A DNA stretch of 64,000 nt from Lathyrus oleraceus. Taxonomy: Eukaryota; Streptophyta; Magnoliopsida; Fabales; Fabaceae. The notes beneath the pieces were generated by a model. That model did not search any database, was not told the DNA's origin, and saw only the letters and a program-made list of their open reading frames with translations. The stretch lies in NCBI RefSeq assembly GCF_024323335.1, contig NC_066581.1, positions 299,668,536 to 299,732,535 on the forward strand, read 5' to 3'. A program made the position numbers and the translations under genes. Below, in pieces: positions 36,905-48,880 of this stretch; within the stretch, counting starts at the first letter, position 1; every line of letters starts with the position of its first letter.

Positions 36905-38223
36905 TCTCTAGGATGAGTGGCAGTGATGACCTTTGAGGCTTTCCAACTTCCTGGTACGCACGATCTTATCCACGAGTCAAGCTCGCAGTCACTGTCAATC
37001 TCTTCACCCACCGCATAGGCATGACCTGGATCCAGCACTCCGGCACTGACGAATGTGAACGGTTGACGGCGTCCTCTATTTTGTCTAGACGAGTCTTGGT
37101 CTGGCTGATAGCCAACTCCAAACATATCTGCTTTCACCATAATGTCTATGATCTTTCCCCAGCCTAGGGCTTCTCCGTTCTTCACCACTTCCATGGCCTA
37201 TTTATAAGAAGAAATGGACAGCTTATTCTCTTTCTCAGCAAGAATGGCGTTCTCTACCTTGACGGTTTCAACTGCCTGACTTGGTGTTTCACATTTTTCA
37301 CCGTCCATTTCCACTTCCATCATTCTCTGGATCGTTTCCCCCCTCATTACACACCCGTTTATGGTGACAGCCGCACGACAATTATCAACACTAGGGAAAG
37401 CTCCACTCTTCATCAGATGTTTCGGGACCACAGACATTGGAGTTTTTAACTGATCCCCATCAGTCACATCTGTTCCTCTCTTGTCCTTTGACATCACTTT
37501 CACCCCCACAGGACCATGCATTGGCACGGGGTTAGCATTATCATTCAGTGTCGGTGCCAAACTGATGGCCTTAGAATCCACCATATCTTAGACGACATGC
37601 TTAAAAGCTCTACAACCCTCAATGTTGTGTCCGGGTGCCCCAGAATGGAACTCGCACCTGGCGTTCTCATCGTAGTTTGCAGGCCTCCGATGCAGTTCTA
37701 CAGGAACCAATATCCTCGGCCGAACTAACCTAAGATCCCTCAACCTCTTGAATAGAAGGGTATAAGTCACGGGTGGCTTATCCAACTGACGATCCGTCGT
37801 CCCCTTCTTCACTTGGCCCTTAGCTTTCTGTGCTTTCTGTTGAGGTGGCGGTTGTTGCTGTTGTATAGGTGGGTTACCAACGGGAGTGGTTACAGTGGCA
37901 GCATAAGGGTGGTAACGATCCTTACCGCGTTCTTTCTTGGCCTGCACACCACCTGATTCAACCTCCTTCTTGAGCTGACCATTGCCAGAGGGCTTCTTTA
38001 CTACGGATGACGGAGCCTTTCCCTGAACTTTCTCCATTATCAGCCATTTCTCAATCCTTTCCACCCTCTCAGCAATTGCCTTTTGCCCCAAGGCGAGCCC
38101 CTTCACGACTTTGAACAACTCTCTCATCATCTCTTTCAATTCAAGAATGTCGGCGTTGGATGGATCCATTAGCTTGGATTTGTTGGGCCTGGCAGGACGT
38201 CTGAGCGGGAGAGCTATGTGCAC
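36905..38223 (-). pseudogene. Element F reduced gag-pro
   Basis: The N-terminal part (38223-37588) has RPARPNKSKLMDPSNADILE, a helical stretch, basic and Gln/Pro-rich linkers, FKRLRDLRLVRP and the knuckle ARCEFHSGAPGHNIEGC (about 37635-37690). The Gag core segment (FVKQY...YAQRWR) found in A and B is missing. The C-terminal part (37584-36905) holds the NCRAAVTINGCVMRGE and EVVKNGEALGWGKI segments but no DTGSSLN protease active site. Two deletions thus removed the capsid core and the protease. Stops lie at about 37587 and 37197. Confidence 0.8.
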
Positions 38224-39277
38224 TGGTTAGATACTGACACCTACAAAACAGAAAACAGGTTAATATGACTCACACATGCAATGTCTATCCGTACTAGGAA
38301 TATTCTGTCCTTTGATTCTGGTTTCATTGAAATGGATAATATTTCAACAATAACATTGACATTTGGATGTCTCTCAACCGGAATCTCAATCAAAAATGGA
38401 CCCTGAGTACGGATAGACATGGGTTAAATGCATATGAATGCGAAATGGGAATGATGTGAATGCATGAATGCAAGTCACTGTACCATCTTCCAAGTCATCT
38501 GAGGATCAACTGTACTGGATCGGTCTCTGAACTGATTACAATCATCTAAGGGCCCAAGTAACCATAAATCCAACTTGGGGAGTTCCAAAATAAACGGAAT
38601 CGGGAATGTATCACCAACATCACAGGAAATCCACTGAATGGAAGACAACCCGATCCTCTGAACCAATATCCTCAAATTCAACCCGGGGATCCGAAATAAA
38701 CGGAACCCGCTGATAGATATCACGGACAGAATTCCGACGTGTCAGAAATGATTGTCCATAAGTCCATTTGAACCATAGTCACCATCTGTACCTGCAAATG
38801 ATTCAATCCCGCCCCTTTCACGGGTGTCATCTAGGCCAGGGTAAGGTCAAGGGAAACGCAGAATAAACAACCCTTTCAAGAATATCACCATATACACACC
38901 AGATGTATGCAACGATAATACCCCATCAGGATCTGAACTGCTCGTGATACCATGTTCCGCTAAGTGGCGCTATACCACCCGTTTCCCATGAATCACTCTA
39001 TTCCTAGGTGTCCTAAAGTTCACTCATAGCCTGTGTACTGGGCCTTTTACCTCTTGTGATTCCCACCCAACAGAGAGATAGACATCCAACACAATGATAA
39101 TATGATGCATGCAAACATATAATGCACATATATACAATCACATCATAATCATAAATGCAATAAATAAAGCAGTAAAAGCAACCACCACTATCCTAGAGAG
39201 CGCTAGGATTGACTCGCTTAGGGAAGATGGACCAGCAGAAGGTCAACTTCTCTTATTTCCCCAGCAGAGTCGCCAGC
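38224..39277 (-). other. Element F leader with PBS and possible intron
   Basis: Non-coding. The PBS (element strand TGGCGACTCTGCTGGGGA) is at 39258-39275, two bases inside the LTR. A donor-like CAAGAG|GTAAAAGG lies at 39051/39050 and an acceptor-like TTTTGTAG|GTGTCAG at 38241/38240, just ahead of gag. This would make an intron of about 810 nt; it is a prediction only. Confidence 0.6.
39258..39275 (-). promoter_or_regulatory. Primer-binding site of F
   Basis: Element strand TGGCGACTCTGCTGGGGA, complementary to a tRNA 3' end finishing AGAGTCGCCA. tRNA-Arg is the primer reported for Ogre elements. Confidence 0.85.
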
Positions 39278-42200
39278 TGTCGCATTACGCGAAAAACCAG
39301 CGGGAAAAAGACACAAAGCCGCCACCGTGCGTTATTTATCCCAAAGGAGGGAAAGGAAACGCTTGAAGTAAACCTGGAAAGGAAATGGTCTTACGACCAG
39401 AGATGCAAGGATCGGGAGTCGGTTATGCGAAGGGAAGGTATTAGCACCCCTACGCATCCGTCGTACTCGACGGGATCCACGCTCAGAAAGAATAGAAGAA
39501 AGGTTGCTAAAGACTGCTCAAACACTGCACACACACTGGAAGGAGACACAGATGAAAGACGGAAGAAGCGGACTCGGCAGGATATCGCATCATGGGCCTA
39601 CGTAGTTTGTTAGACACAAACATCAGAGTCGACGTAGTTCGGGGACATGGGAATGTGCTCTCTAGGATGTCGCATCCTATGCATACAAATCTTCTCTAAC
39701 CAGAGAAAGAATCAGAGAACTCGTAGCTCGGCTAACGCACGCCAAACAAAACACAAACAGGAAACCGAATGCCAATCGCTGGACTTACATCAGACTCCGA
39801 ACAAACAACACACACAGGAAACCGACTGCCAATCGCTGGACTTATGTCAGACTCCAACAAACAAACAGGACATAGGAAATCGACTATCAATCGCTGGACT
39901 TATGTCAGACTCCAACAAACAAAAGGGTTGACAAAGAAAAAGGGCGCCCGAAGAGATCTGCTCATCTTCTGCCTACGTACCTCATCTGGTATGAGGATCA
40001 GGGCGACGTAGTTCCCCTTAATAGGGAAAGAACTTCTATCCTAACCAGAGACTAGGGAGATAACAAGCTACTAGGGAAACTACGACTCGAGCCTAGAAGT
40101 TGTCATGCATACGATCCCTATGTTGAGGTCTCTAATCCTAACCTAACTTGCACATGGAGCAAGCTAGCCTACACAGCATATGAGTAATCACAAGCACAAG
40201 TATCACACACTATATGCAAACAATTGGCTCACACAAGGCTGGGCTTTAGTCAAGGGGTCATATCAACCTCGACAAACAACCCAACTAGAAAAGGGTGTTG
40301 TTAGCTCTTAACTCTAACATTGAGAGTTAGGGTGAAGCAGATGAAATGGGGAGTGAGGGTAAGACCTCATAGCTCTTATCCTTGGCCTGGGAGAGCTTGA
40401 AACAATGAAAGTATGGGAGTCCAGAATGTGGGACTCTATTCCACAATGACTGACACAACAAGATTTCAGGTTTTTATTCAAAGTGCATCAACACATGGTG
40501 TGAGCAAGATGAAAGACTCAACTGAATAGCAGGGGATGGATTGCACATCCCTTCTATCTGCCAATGCCTCTTCACTTAGGAGGTCTTTGAACGTACAGGG
40601 CACAAAGATAAACAACCAAAAACATTGCCTCTTAAGGAGGGCTTCAGACAGGTGCCTGCCAAAGTAACATGGCAGGTCTTCCAGACTACATGAAGATCAG
40701 GGATTATACCTAAGTGGTATGCCAACCATAAGCAAAGCAAAGAAAGTTCAAATGAACTTAAAGCAACTTAGGTACCTGTGTAAACAACTAAACAAATCAG
40801 TACAGTATTCAGACAAATAGACAACAGTCAACAACAAACAGACAATCCCAATGTACAACAAATAAGCCATAAGGCAAACTCAAGTGAATTATTCTCAACC
40901 TACAAAACAAACAAATGTTAGCAATCAACAGCAAATATCAACATTCAAATGATGAAGCAACATCACCCATGGAGATTAGATGCTTGGTCCTGAAATTCAA
41001 AGCTCACATGTAAGTACAAACCACTAGGTCAAAAGCCTAGGGTCAAAGGTGAAGAAAAAATTCAAAACAGGAGCTGAAATTCAACACAATGCAACTTCAA
41101 ACACATATTAACATGTCCTAAAAAGGACCAAAGCAAAATCATCAAGAAAAGGCATTTCATGTGCAAGAGAAGTCAAAGACAATTTCAAAGCTCACAAATG
41201 ATCATCATGAATGAAAATTCCAAATCAAAACAGAAATGGTTCAAATAATTCTGGAAAAATTCATGAACACTTAACACATCAAACATGATCATCATACAAA
41301 AAATCAGAAGCAGTAGAGGTCATTTGATATGGAAATTAAATTGCACAAGTTGAACAACCAAATGTGTGACACAAATTGTCACACCATGCAAACATGTGTA
41401 TAAAACAGAAATGGCAAATGAGAAAAATACTAAACCAAGCCTAAAACATCCATTAACATGTTAGGAACAATCATGCAAAATTTCAAAGCATTTGGATCAA
41501 TATTAAGAATTTCACAATAAGATGAATGGAGCAAGGTCACAAATGTACACATGATCACCAATTCTAACATAATTCAAAATCCAGCCATGCACAACTTCAG
41601 AATTTAACATCATCAAATATAGGACATCTCAATGAACAAGTAGCAAAAAACCAGGTATTTTTTGGAGCATTTTTCAAATTGATATGATTTTTCACAGTTG
41701 GAAAAATAAATTTGAAATGAAAATGAAGCATAGCATAAAATATGGAGGGAAATGTAATAAAGGTGAAAACATTTGAAAATGTGATGCACGCTGGGAATCG
41801 AACCGTGCATGAATTTGAAAGTGAGCGCGCCAAGCTGAAACGATGCCATTTCACACGAAAACCCTAGCCAAACCAGAATGGACGCTAAACCGTCACAAAA
41901 CGGACGCTACATCGTCTTCCTCATGAAGACGATGATGAACAGTGAAGGTTCAAGAACAAATTTCCCAGAATCACGAAATCTTTACATCAACATGAAGCTC
42001 TTGCAATGCACATCATAGATCGACCATTAACTAAGCTTAATTCAAAATAACAAGTTCAAATCGAGCAGAAACATTAATGAATGCAAAACTTCAATCGCAC
42101 GTATCTCATGTTATAGTGCACCATTTCATGTGAAATTCATACCAGAATTCTCAGGGTTAAAAGATCTACACAAATATGTACATGGATTTGAGAATTATGA

Positions 42201-43594
42201 AGGTCGAAAAATTCACCTCTTGAAGAGCGGGTTCTGGATTCACACGATTCAACGCTTGTAATGGTCCAAATCAACTCCAGGACACTTGTTATGATGATTG
42301 GTGAAGAATTTGAGGCTTGGCAAGTGCTAAATCCGGCTCAAATCTCAAATGCCATGGCAATGTTCTTGAACTTCAAATGCTCGATTATGGCTCCAATTCT
42401 TCAAACAAAGGCTGAATTCACACTCAATCACACTCACTGATCATGAATCTTCAATAAAAACCAGTTGCTATGTTGAAGAAATTTGAATTTTGATTATGAG
42501 AAAAAATTTGGAGGGAGAGAAAATTGTGAGATCTAGATCCAGAATCCTCCTCAATTCTGTTATGATTATCAATATATATGCTTCACTAATCCACTCTTAA
42601 TCCAAATTAACCATGTTTTAGTTGAAATTAATCAAGATAAGGTGCATGGTAAAAAATGACAAATTGGAGGATGTGTGAAGCATGCACACGTGAACAATAA
42701 CCATTACCAGCTCAAATGCACTTAAAATCATCTTTAAAACACATTGGCAATGGTAAAAAGTTCATGTAATGCACCATTTTTAAATTTTGCAATTTCCCTC
42801 CAAAATGGGCATGGATATGCAAATGATCATGTGATGACATTTTATGCAATGTGATGATTGATTTGGAAACTTCATGACATGAGAAGCATTTTAGAAAAAG
42901 AGGCACCAAATTTGGAGTTTTGGTTCAAAAGATATGGCCATTTGAAGTTTCAAGCACACTTTGCCATGATTTGATCATAACTTCTTAACCATTCATCAGA
43001 TGCTCATGATCTTGGACTTTTTGGAAATGGGAGAGAAAGATCTTCAACTTTCATGTTGGACAAAATTTCATTTGAAGCTTCTTTGATGTTAGAAAGTTGA
43101 GTTGAAATTGGTCCAAAAACTTGCCATTTTTGGAAACTTGAAATTACATCTCACTTTCCATTTTTGGAAACTTTTGATCTGGCATCAAAATCTTCAAGGT
43201 AGATGTTTTACATGATGAATAAACCTCTCTTGGACATGAATGAAGTGTCTCAAACCATTTCTGCACCTCCTAGCCCTCAGTTGACTTGCAGTTGACTCTT
43301 ATGGGCCTCAGATGACTTGGACATGTACTGATGACTTTTGAGCCTCTAGCCTTTGGTCAAATTGCTTCAAAATGAACCTTGGGTTCACATAAGCTCTCTA
43401 GAACAACCCTAGGGCCTTTTTCCTCATGAAAATGCTTGGTCTCTTAGACAGATGAATCCTCTTGATACCAGTCTTGGCTGATAAGGTGCAACATGATATG
43501 CAATGACAAGGTAATGTTAATGTGATGTTAGTATAATGTCAATGACTTAAAAATGAAATAAATGTACAAATGGGTGCAAATTTGAGGTGCTACA
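39278..43594 (-). repeat. Element F 5' LTR (right copy)
   Basis: 4317 bp. Matches 26178-30477 throughout except at 41415-41456 (42 bp here against 25 unrelated bp in the left copy), which alone explains the 17-bp length difference. Same module content: stem-loops at 39597-39642, 39680-39730 and 39969-40014, and the AGTA hairpin at 39458-39473. Confidence 0.94.
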
Positions 43595-43800
43595 CCTGGG
43601 TAATGGGCTTATCTTTCATAGAACATCCCATCCCAACAAACAGAACCACCAGATATAGCAATCATACGTACACAATGCAATAAGATAAAGCAGGTAAATA
43701 AATAACTGTACAAAAGCATGAACACACAATAAACAAAAAACCTACAAAAGCTATGAGGGACTCGCTTAGGGAAACCAGCGTCCCCAGCAGAGTCGCCAGC
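43595..43800 (-). other. Element B leader, part next to the 5' LTR, with PBS
   Basis: Separated from the rest of the leader by F. The PBS TGGCGACTCTGCTGGGGA (element strand) is at 43781-43798, two bases from the LTR. No ORF1 start is seen. Confidence 0.8.
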
Positions 43801-45905
43801 TGTCGCAACCTACCTGCGAAAAAAAAAAACAATCGGCGAAAAAGAAAAGACAGAAGAGTCGCCACCATGCGTTATTTATCCCAAAGGAGGGAAAGGAAAC
43901 GCTCAAAGTAAACCTGGAAAAGGGAAAGGAAAAGACAAGGTCTCGCAACCAAATCTTGGGTTCGGGAGTCGGTTATGCGAAGGGAAGGTATTAGCATCCC
44001 TACGCATCCGTAGTACTCTATGGGATCCACTCTTGTTGTTCTTGTCGTAAGGGTGTGGGTTCATCTAATGTACTATTTACTAAAAGAGAGGTCAAGAGAA
44101 AATGACTCGCACGGATGTCGCATCCACTGCATACGTATCTCATCTGAATATGAGAATCAGAGTCTTCGTAGCTCGGCTGCCTAAGGGTTAGGGGGGGAGT
44201 GTGCTCGGTAAGACATCGCGTCTTATGCCTACGTATCTCATCTGGAATGAGAATCAGAGCAAGACGTAGTTCGGCTAACTACGGGTTAAGTTTTGGGATG
44301 AACGAAGTTACTACGCAATCTATCGGATGCTCGACCTTTGGAGACTTACTCGCCTGTAGTAGAAGGAGATAACGTGTTCTTAGGAGAAGAAAAATCAATG
44401 AGTTGTTGGTGTTTTAGGGATGCTTATGCAAAAGGGGTAATGAGGATAAGACCTCATAGCTCTTAACCCTGGACAGGGTGAGCTCATGACAAAAAGTGGG
44501 GGTTCAGAAAGGTGGAACCCTCTCCACTGACCGACCGGACAAAAGATCTGGGGTTTTTGTTCTGAAGCATCGACACGTAGTGTGATCTTAAAGAACGACG
44601 CACTGAATAACGGGGGATTGACTATTGATCCCTTTTATCCGTCAATTGCCTCTTCATGGAGGTCTTTAGGCAAAAAGTAGTAAAATGCGGGAAAGATAAA
44701 GGGGGTTAAGAGATCTACCACACGGATAAAGATCCGAAGCAACAGCAAATAAAGAGATAAGAAACCCAGAGATCTCTCAAGCTAGCACCATCAAAGAAAG
44801 CGAGTCAGTATAGGTAATCGGAATAAACATCCAGGTGGTATCCCACAAATAAAGTGGAACACCAGGCAATCCATCTCTGCAAGAGTCATATGATCCCTCA
44901 CAAAACAAAACTCAACAAACAGGTTAGAGAAACAAGATAGGGTAATCAAGAGTTGCCCCCAAATCAAAATGTAACCACATGAATCATGCCATTAAAATTC
45001 ACAAAAAGCTCACAAAAAGCAACCAAGGGTAGGAGGCCTAAACCTCTCGTCAAACAAATGCATTAAAAGGGTATCAAAAATTTCAGGTTGAAAAAATAAA
45101 GTAGTGGAAATAGGGCATACCTGATTGGGGAGGATCGATTGAAATTGAATGGCACGGTTGGGTTTGCAAAGCACTCTTAGGGTTTATATGAGAGGGAATT
45201 GGTTCTTTGCAGATGAGTTCCCTTCAGTCTCTGGAGGTTGCTCTAAACTCTATTAGCTCTTCTCTCACTATCTTTTTCCAGCCAGGGTAATAGGAATAGA
45301 ATGACCTTTTGTTTCACTGAAACTTTGAATTTATAACCTGATTTTTGTGGACCTGTGGGCTCAAATGAGAGAGGCCCAAGTTCAAAATTTTTCTGTTATA
45401 TTTTATTTATTTATTTATTATTATTATTTATTTTTATTTTTTTTGTTTTTTTTTTTGTTTTTTTTTCGTTTTTTGTTTTTTGTTTTTTTTTTGTTTTTTT
45501 TTAAAACACGTGGGCTTCGCCTAGCGAGCATGACAGTTCAAGAAATTCCTCTGAGCGTAGGTGATTCTGGTGGCTTTTCTTGGGACTCGCTAGGCGATCC
45601 ATTCTGCTCGCCTAGCGAGCATGACAACTCATGAACAAACTTTTGCTCCTTCAAGATTAACGTTTTGATTGACGAATAGACCCTTGTTGGAAGTAACTCA
45701 AGTCCTTCCCTTGTGTTGACTGATCATCTAAATAGAACCCACAAAGTGTCCTGGATGATGTTCAAGCTTCTTGGAGCTAATCCCGATTGACATGATGAAA
45801 TGCAATGTATCTAATTTTGATTGATAATGATGAAATGCAATGTGAAATGTTAAATGACCTAAAAATGAATGCATGAATAAGGAGGGCAAATTTTGGGGTG
45901 TTACA
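43801..45905 (-). repeat. Element B 5' LTR (right copy)
   Basis: 2105 bp, closely similar to 12190-14299. TATA-like ATTTATA (element strand TATAAAT) at 45329-45335 lies just downstream of an A-rich tract (plus-strand T-rich 45395-45505), a reasonable promoter position. Perfect 12-bp inverted repeat at 45586-45619, with a third copy of one arm at 45517-45528. AGTA hairpin at 44008-44023; Module I at 44129-44176 and 44226-44275. Confidence 0.93.
45329..45335 (-). promoter_or_regulatory. Possible TATA box of the B 5' LTR
   Basis: Element strand TTATAAATTC directly after the A-rich tract. Also present in the left LTR near 13714-13722. Confidence 0.35.
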
Positions 45906-45910
45906 GGTAG

Positions 45911-46101
45911 AGAGGATCATAAAACTGAACAACCACACTCAAGAGTCTTTCAACCACATCAGCATATAACACATATAAAAGCTTCCCATGGAGTTGTTTG
46001 AAGTCCAAGGGATCTAATACAAAGGATGACAACTTCCTTAGCTCTTTCAAATCAGGACATTTGAAGTTGTACTTATTAGTGTTCCTTCGTCCATAATCCA
46101 T
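45911..46101 (-). pseudogene. Element A ORF1, N-terminal part
   Basis: Starts with ATG at 46101: MDYGRRNTNKYNFKCPDLKE, then DPLDFKQLHGKLL and VQFYDPLY up to the GGTAG duplication. It continues at 12184 on the other side of B. The same start and protein appear in C at 53273, which confirms that both pieces are one ORF1. Confidence 0.88.
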
Positions 46102-46982
46102 AGTATGAATATATTTGCAAATAAGACATTAGTTCCTTGAAGTTATTTTTGTATGATGAATGGCATGATGCGCATGGATGCATCAATGCAACAATCACAA
46201 ATAAGGGATCACACATAAGGCAAACAAACAAAGGTCAAGGGATGAATCAAGTCAATGTCAAGATCAATAATCCATTTTGTTGGATTATGGTTTTCACCTT
46301 ATCAACACCCAAGTTCCATTGATATTGGCAAGACTTGATTGGATCAACCAAGAATCAAAGGGTTTGTTGTGAGTCACGAGCATGGAGTCAGGTTAAGAAC
46401 CATACCAAAGGAGTGTACTAAGGATAAAAACTTGTAGATCAAGTTCTAAAGAGTTTCCAGAGTCTTAATTCCATCTATTGGATATTATAGGTTAGGATGA
46501 CTGACTCATCAACCCATAATATTCTCAAGAGAAACTCGTCTCAGTGTAGTATCGCGAAACAACTGTTATCAATTCTACACTTAAAAAATCTCCGCACTAC
46601 ATCCTAAATAGGCCAAGTTGGGTTAAATGTTCTACGGTCTTCATTTTCTCGGACCCCAAATCAGAGAAAGTGATGCCTAACCATAAATAACTTGTGTGAC
46701 ATTAGTAACTCCAAAAGGGTCTCCACTTAGTAGATGGGTCTCAAGCCAACTTGTTAAGGACTACTCCACACAAGTCGAACATGACTATTCCATCCTCTTA
46801 TCTTAATTGCACTCAAGTCCGGGTTAGAACTTATCTCACCACTCAGAGATCACCAAGCACAACAAATAGATTATATCATACAAAACAAGCACACAAACAT
46901 CAAATATACAATATACATACACATAAAAAAGTAGGCTAAACCCACTGAGGACTACTCCCCAGCAGAGTCGCCACTTAATTTC
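46102..46982 (-). other. Element A leader with PBS
   Basis: Non-coding 5' leader, clearly homologous to 52401-53272 (C) and 61172-62030 (D). The PBS is at 46956-46973, 9 bp from the LTR end. No supported ORF lies before ORF1. Confidence 0.8.
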
Positions 46983-47193
46983 TGTAGTGGTAAATTCATG
47001 ACCATTAAGTTATGGATAAACTTAACATCAATAAAACCAGAGTCGCCACTGCGCTTTTATTGTTTCCAAAGGAAAAGGGGAAAGTACGAATAAACCCAAA
47101 GATAAGAAGTTTTCAAATCAAAACTAATAAAACGCCAGAGACACAGGTAAGGGGGTTGGTTACACAGAGGGAAGGTGTTAGCACCTAAAGTGT

Positions 47194-47209
47194 CCTAGGT
47201 ACTCCTAGG
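47194..47209 (-). promoter_or_regulatory. Module II hairpin, loop AGTA (A)
   Basis: Element-strand CCTAGG-AGTA-CCTAGG, a perfect 6-bp stem. Each arm is itself palindromic. Confidence 0.75.
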
Positions 47210-48880
47210 GAGCCCTTTTTAAGTGTGTATGTGTTTTTTTTTTGGTATAAAAAGATGTTTGAGAAAAAATAGAATGTGGGGGTGAGAAAAGAATTCATTG
47301 ATTATATTTTTGTGTTTGACAAGACCTTCGGACTTGTGCATACGTACCAACATAAAAATGAGGGATCAAAACCTGGTAGTTCGTTGTATCAATTTCAAAA
47401 TGAGTGGATTGCTTTTAATCAAAATTTGAGTTTAGAAGAGGCCCAAAGGGCCCAAAGTTTTGAATGAGTGTTAGTTCTTTTTGTCTTTGAAATTTTAAGT
47501 CAATATGGTTAATTTCATTTACAAGTTTGATTTAAGAAAGAGAGTTTAGAAAAAACAGTGGCATAAGGCCAAAGTTTCTAGTTTGCAATAAAGTCTAAGT
47601 TTTAAAATCACAAGCAAAGAAAGTTTTTGAAAAGGGGGAGAGATATGAAATTTAAGAAATGGGAGGAGATGAAGAGACTAATCCTAAGCATAAAATTAAA
47701 AGTTAAGAGTTGAAAAGATTTGACCAATGGGATGCAATCCAATAGACAAGAATGTCATATAAAAAACCCACTTCCCCTTTGGACTTTGGATCAAACAATA
47801 ATCAGCAAGCAATTAGCAATGTCAAGCATCATGAAGATCAGGGCATCAAATAAAGATAGCCACATCCAAGCAAGCAAATCCCATAGCTAGAAGTCTTCTT
47901 TGTCTTCTCATGTATCAGATGAAATACTATTTGATCCACTCAAAAGAAGATATTATACACAAGATCAAAATAACAGTTTCATCAAGACCATGTAGCATAT
48001 GAATTAAAGGGGATCCCAATACTTGCATCAGATGAAAGCTCAATTCACAATAACTTGGTCTCAGAAATGTTGGCATTGGCCAAGTCCTTTTGCTCATGGA
48101 ATGTTGCCTAATTCTAAGTCCAAAAGTTCAGATCAAGTCCAACAGTCCACACAAACATTTTTTAGGGTTTTTGTAATTTATTTAAGTATTTTAAGGTCCT
48201 AAGACCACAAACAGAAATAAAATATACAAACAAATATATACAAACACAATATATGGCTCAAATGAGCAAAGTGAAAATGACATAAACATAAACAAGTTAA
48301 ATGATATGTAAAATGACTTGAATTTAAATTGCATAAAGTAAATGACTTGAAAGTAAAGCAAGGTTAATAATAGTTAGTGTTAGTCAAAGTTAATTAGATG
48401 TTAGTGGAGTTTTGCTTTTTAATGGATTAAGTCATTCTTTGGAGAACACTCAACCATCTATTCAGAAGCATGGATCCTTGAACCAAGACATCTTTCAAAG
48501 GAAGGAAAAAAGGCCAAGTTTCCACACAATACCATGAAAGGGGGGAGACTTACAATCTCACTTACTAGAATGCTATGCCTTTAGGGTCAAATTTAGCTCT
48601 ATGTTAAGCAATCGTAATTGGACTTATATAGAAGTCACAACTATCTGAGGCCGAGCAATAAAAATTTAGGTGCTAATGCATGTTAGAGATTTGGTATGAT
48701 GAACCAAACTCCTAAAACATACCACACACTAAAAGAAAAAGATCAAAGGATGGACCTATCTCATCCATACTTGTATTGGTTCATCTAACACAAAGTTATT
48801 GATGAACCAATTAGCCTTAGGATATTGATAATTCATTGGTCAATGAAAAAGATGAGAGAGAATGGGATTGGAGATGAAGA

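Larger units (their letters stand above)
26178..43594 (-). mobile_element. Element F: Tat/Ogre-type element nested in B
   Basis: 17,417 bp with LTRs 26178-30477 (4300 bp) and 39278-43594 (4317 bp) and the perfect 5-bp duplication CCTGG (26173-26177 and 43595-43599). The PBS at 39258-39275 next to the right LTR gives minus orientation. The internal 8.8 kb holds reduced gag-pro and pol and a long repetitive 3' untranslated region. No ORF1. It is the most recently inserted full-length unit visible, being inside B, which is inside A. Confidence 0.95.
12190..45905 (-). mobile_element. Element B: Tat/Ogre-type element, non-autonomous, hosting E and F
   Basis: Bounded by paired LTRs (12190-14299 and 43801-45905) and a perfect 5-bp duplication GGTAG (12185-12189 and 45906-45910). 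Orientation is minus: the PBS lies just inside the right LTR at 43781-43798. The A ORF1 reading resumes across the two ends, so insertion was into A. Without E, F and their duplications B is about 12.5 kb. It has gag-pro and a reduced pol, and no ORF1. Confidence 0.93.

Noticed and set aside
39258..39275. tRNA gene fragment
   Set aside because: Only the 18-nt primer-binding site is present next to an LTR; no cloverleaf surrounds it.
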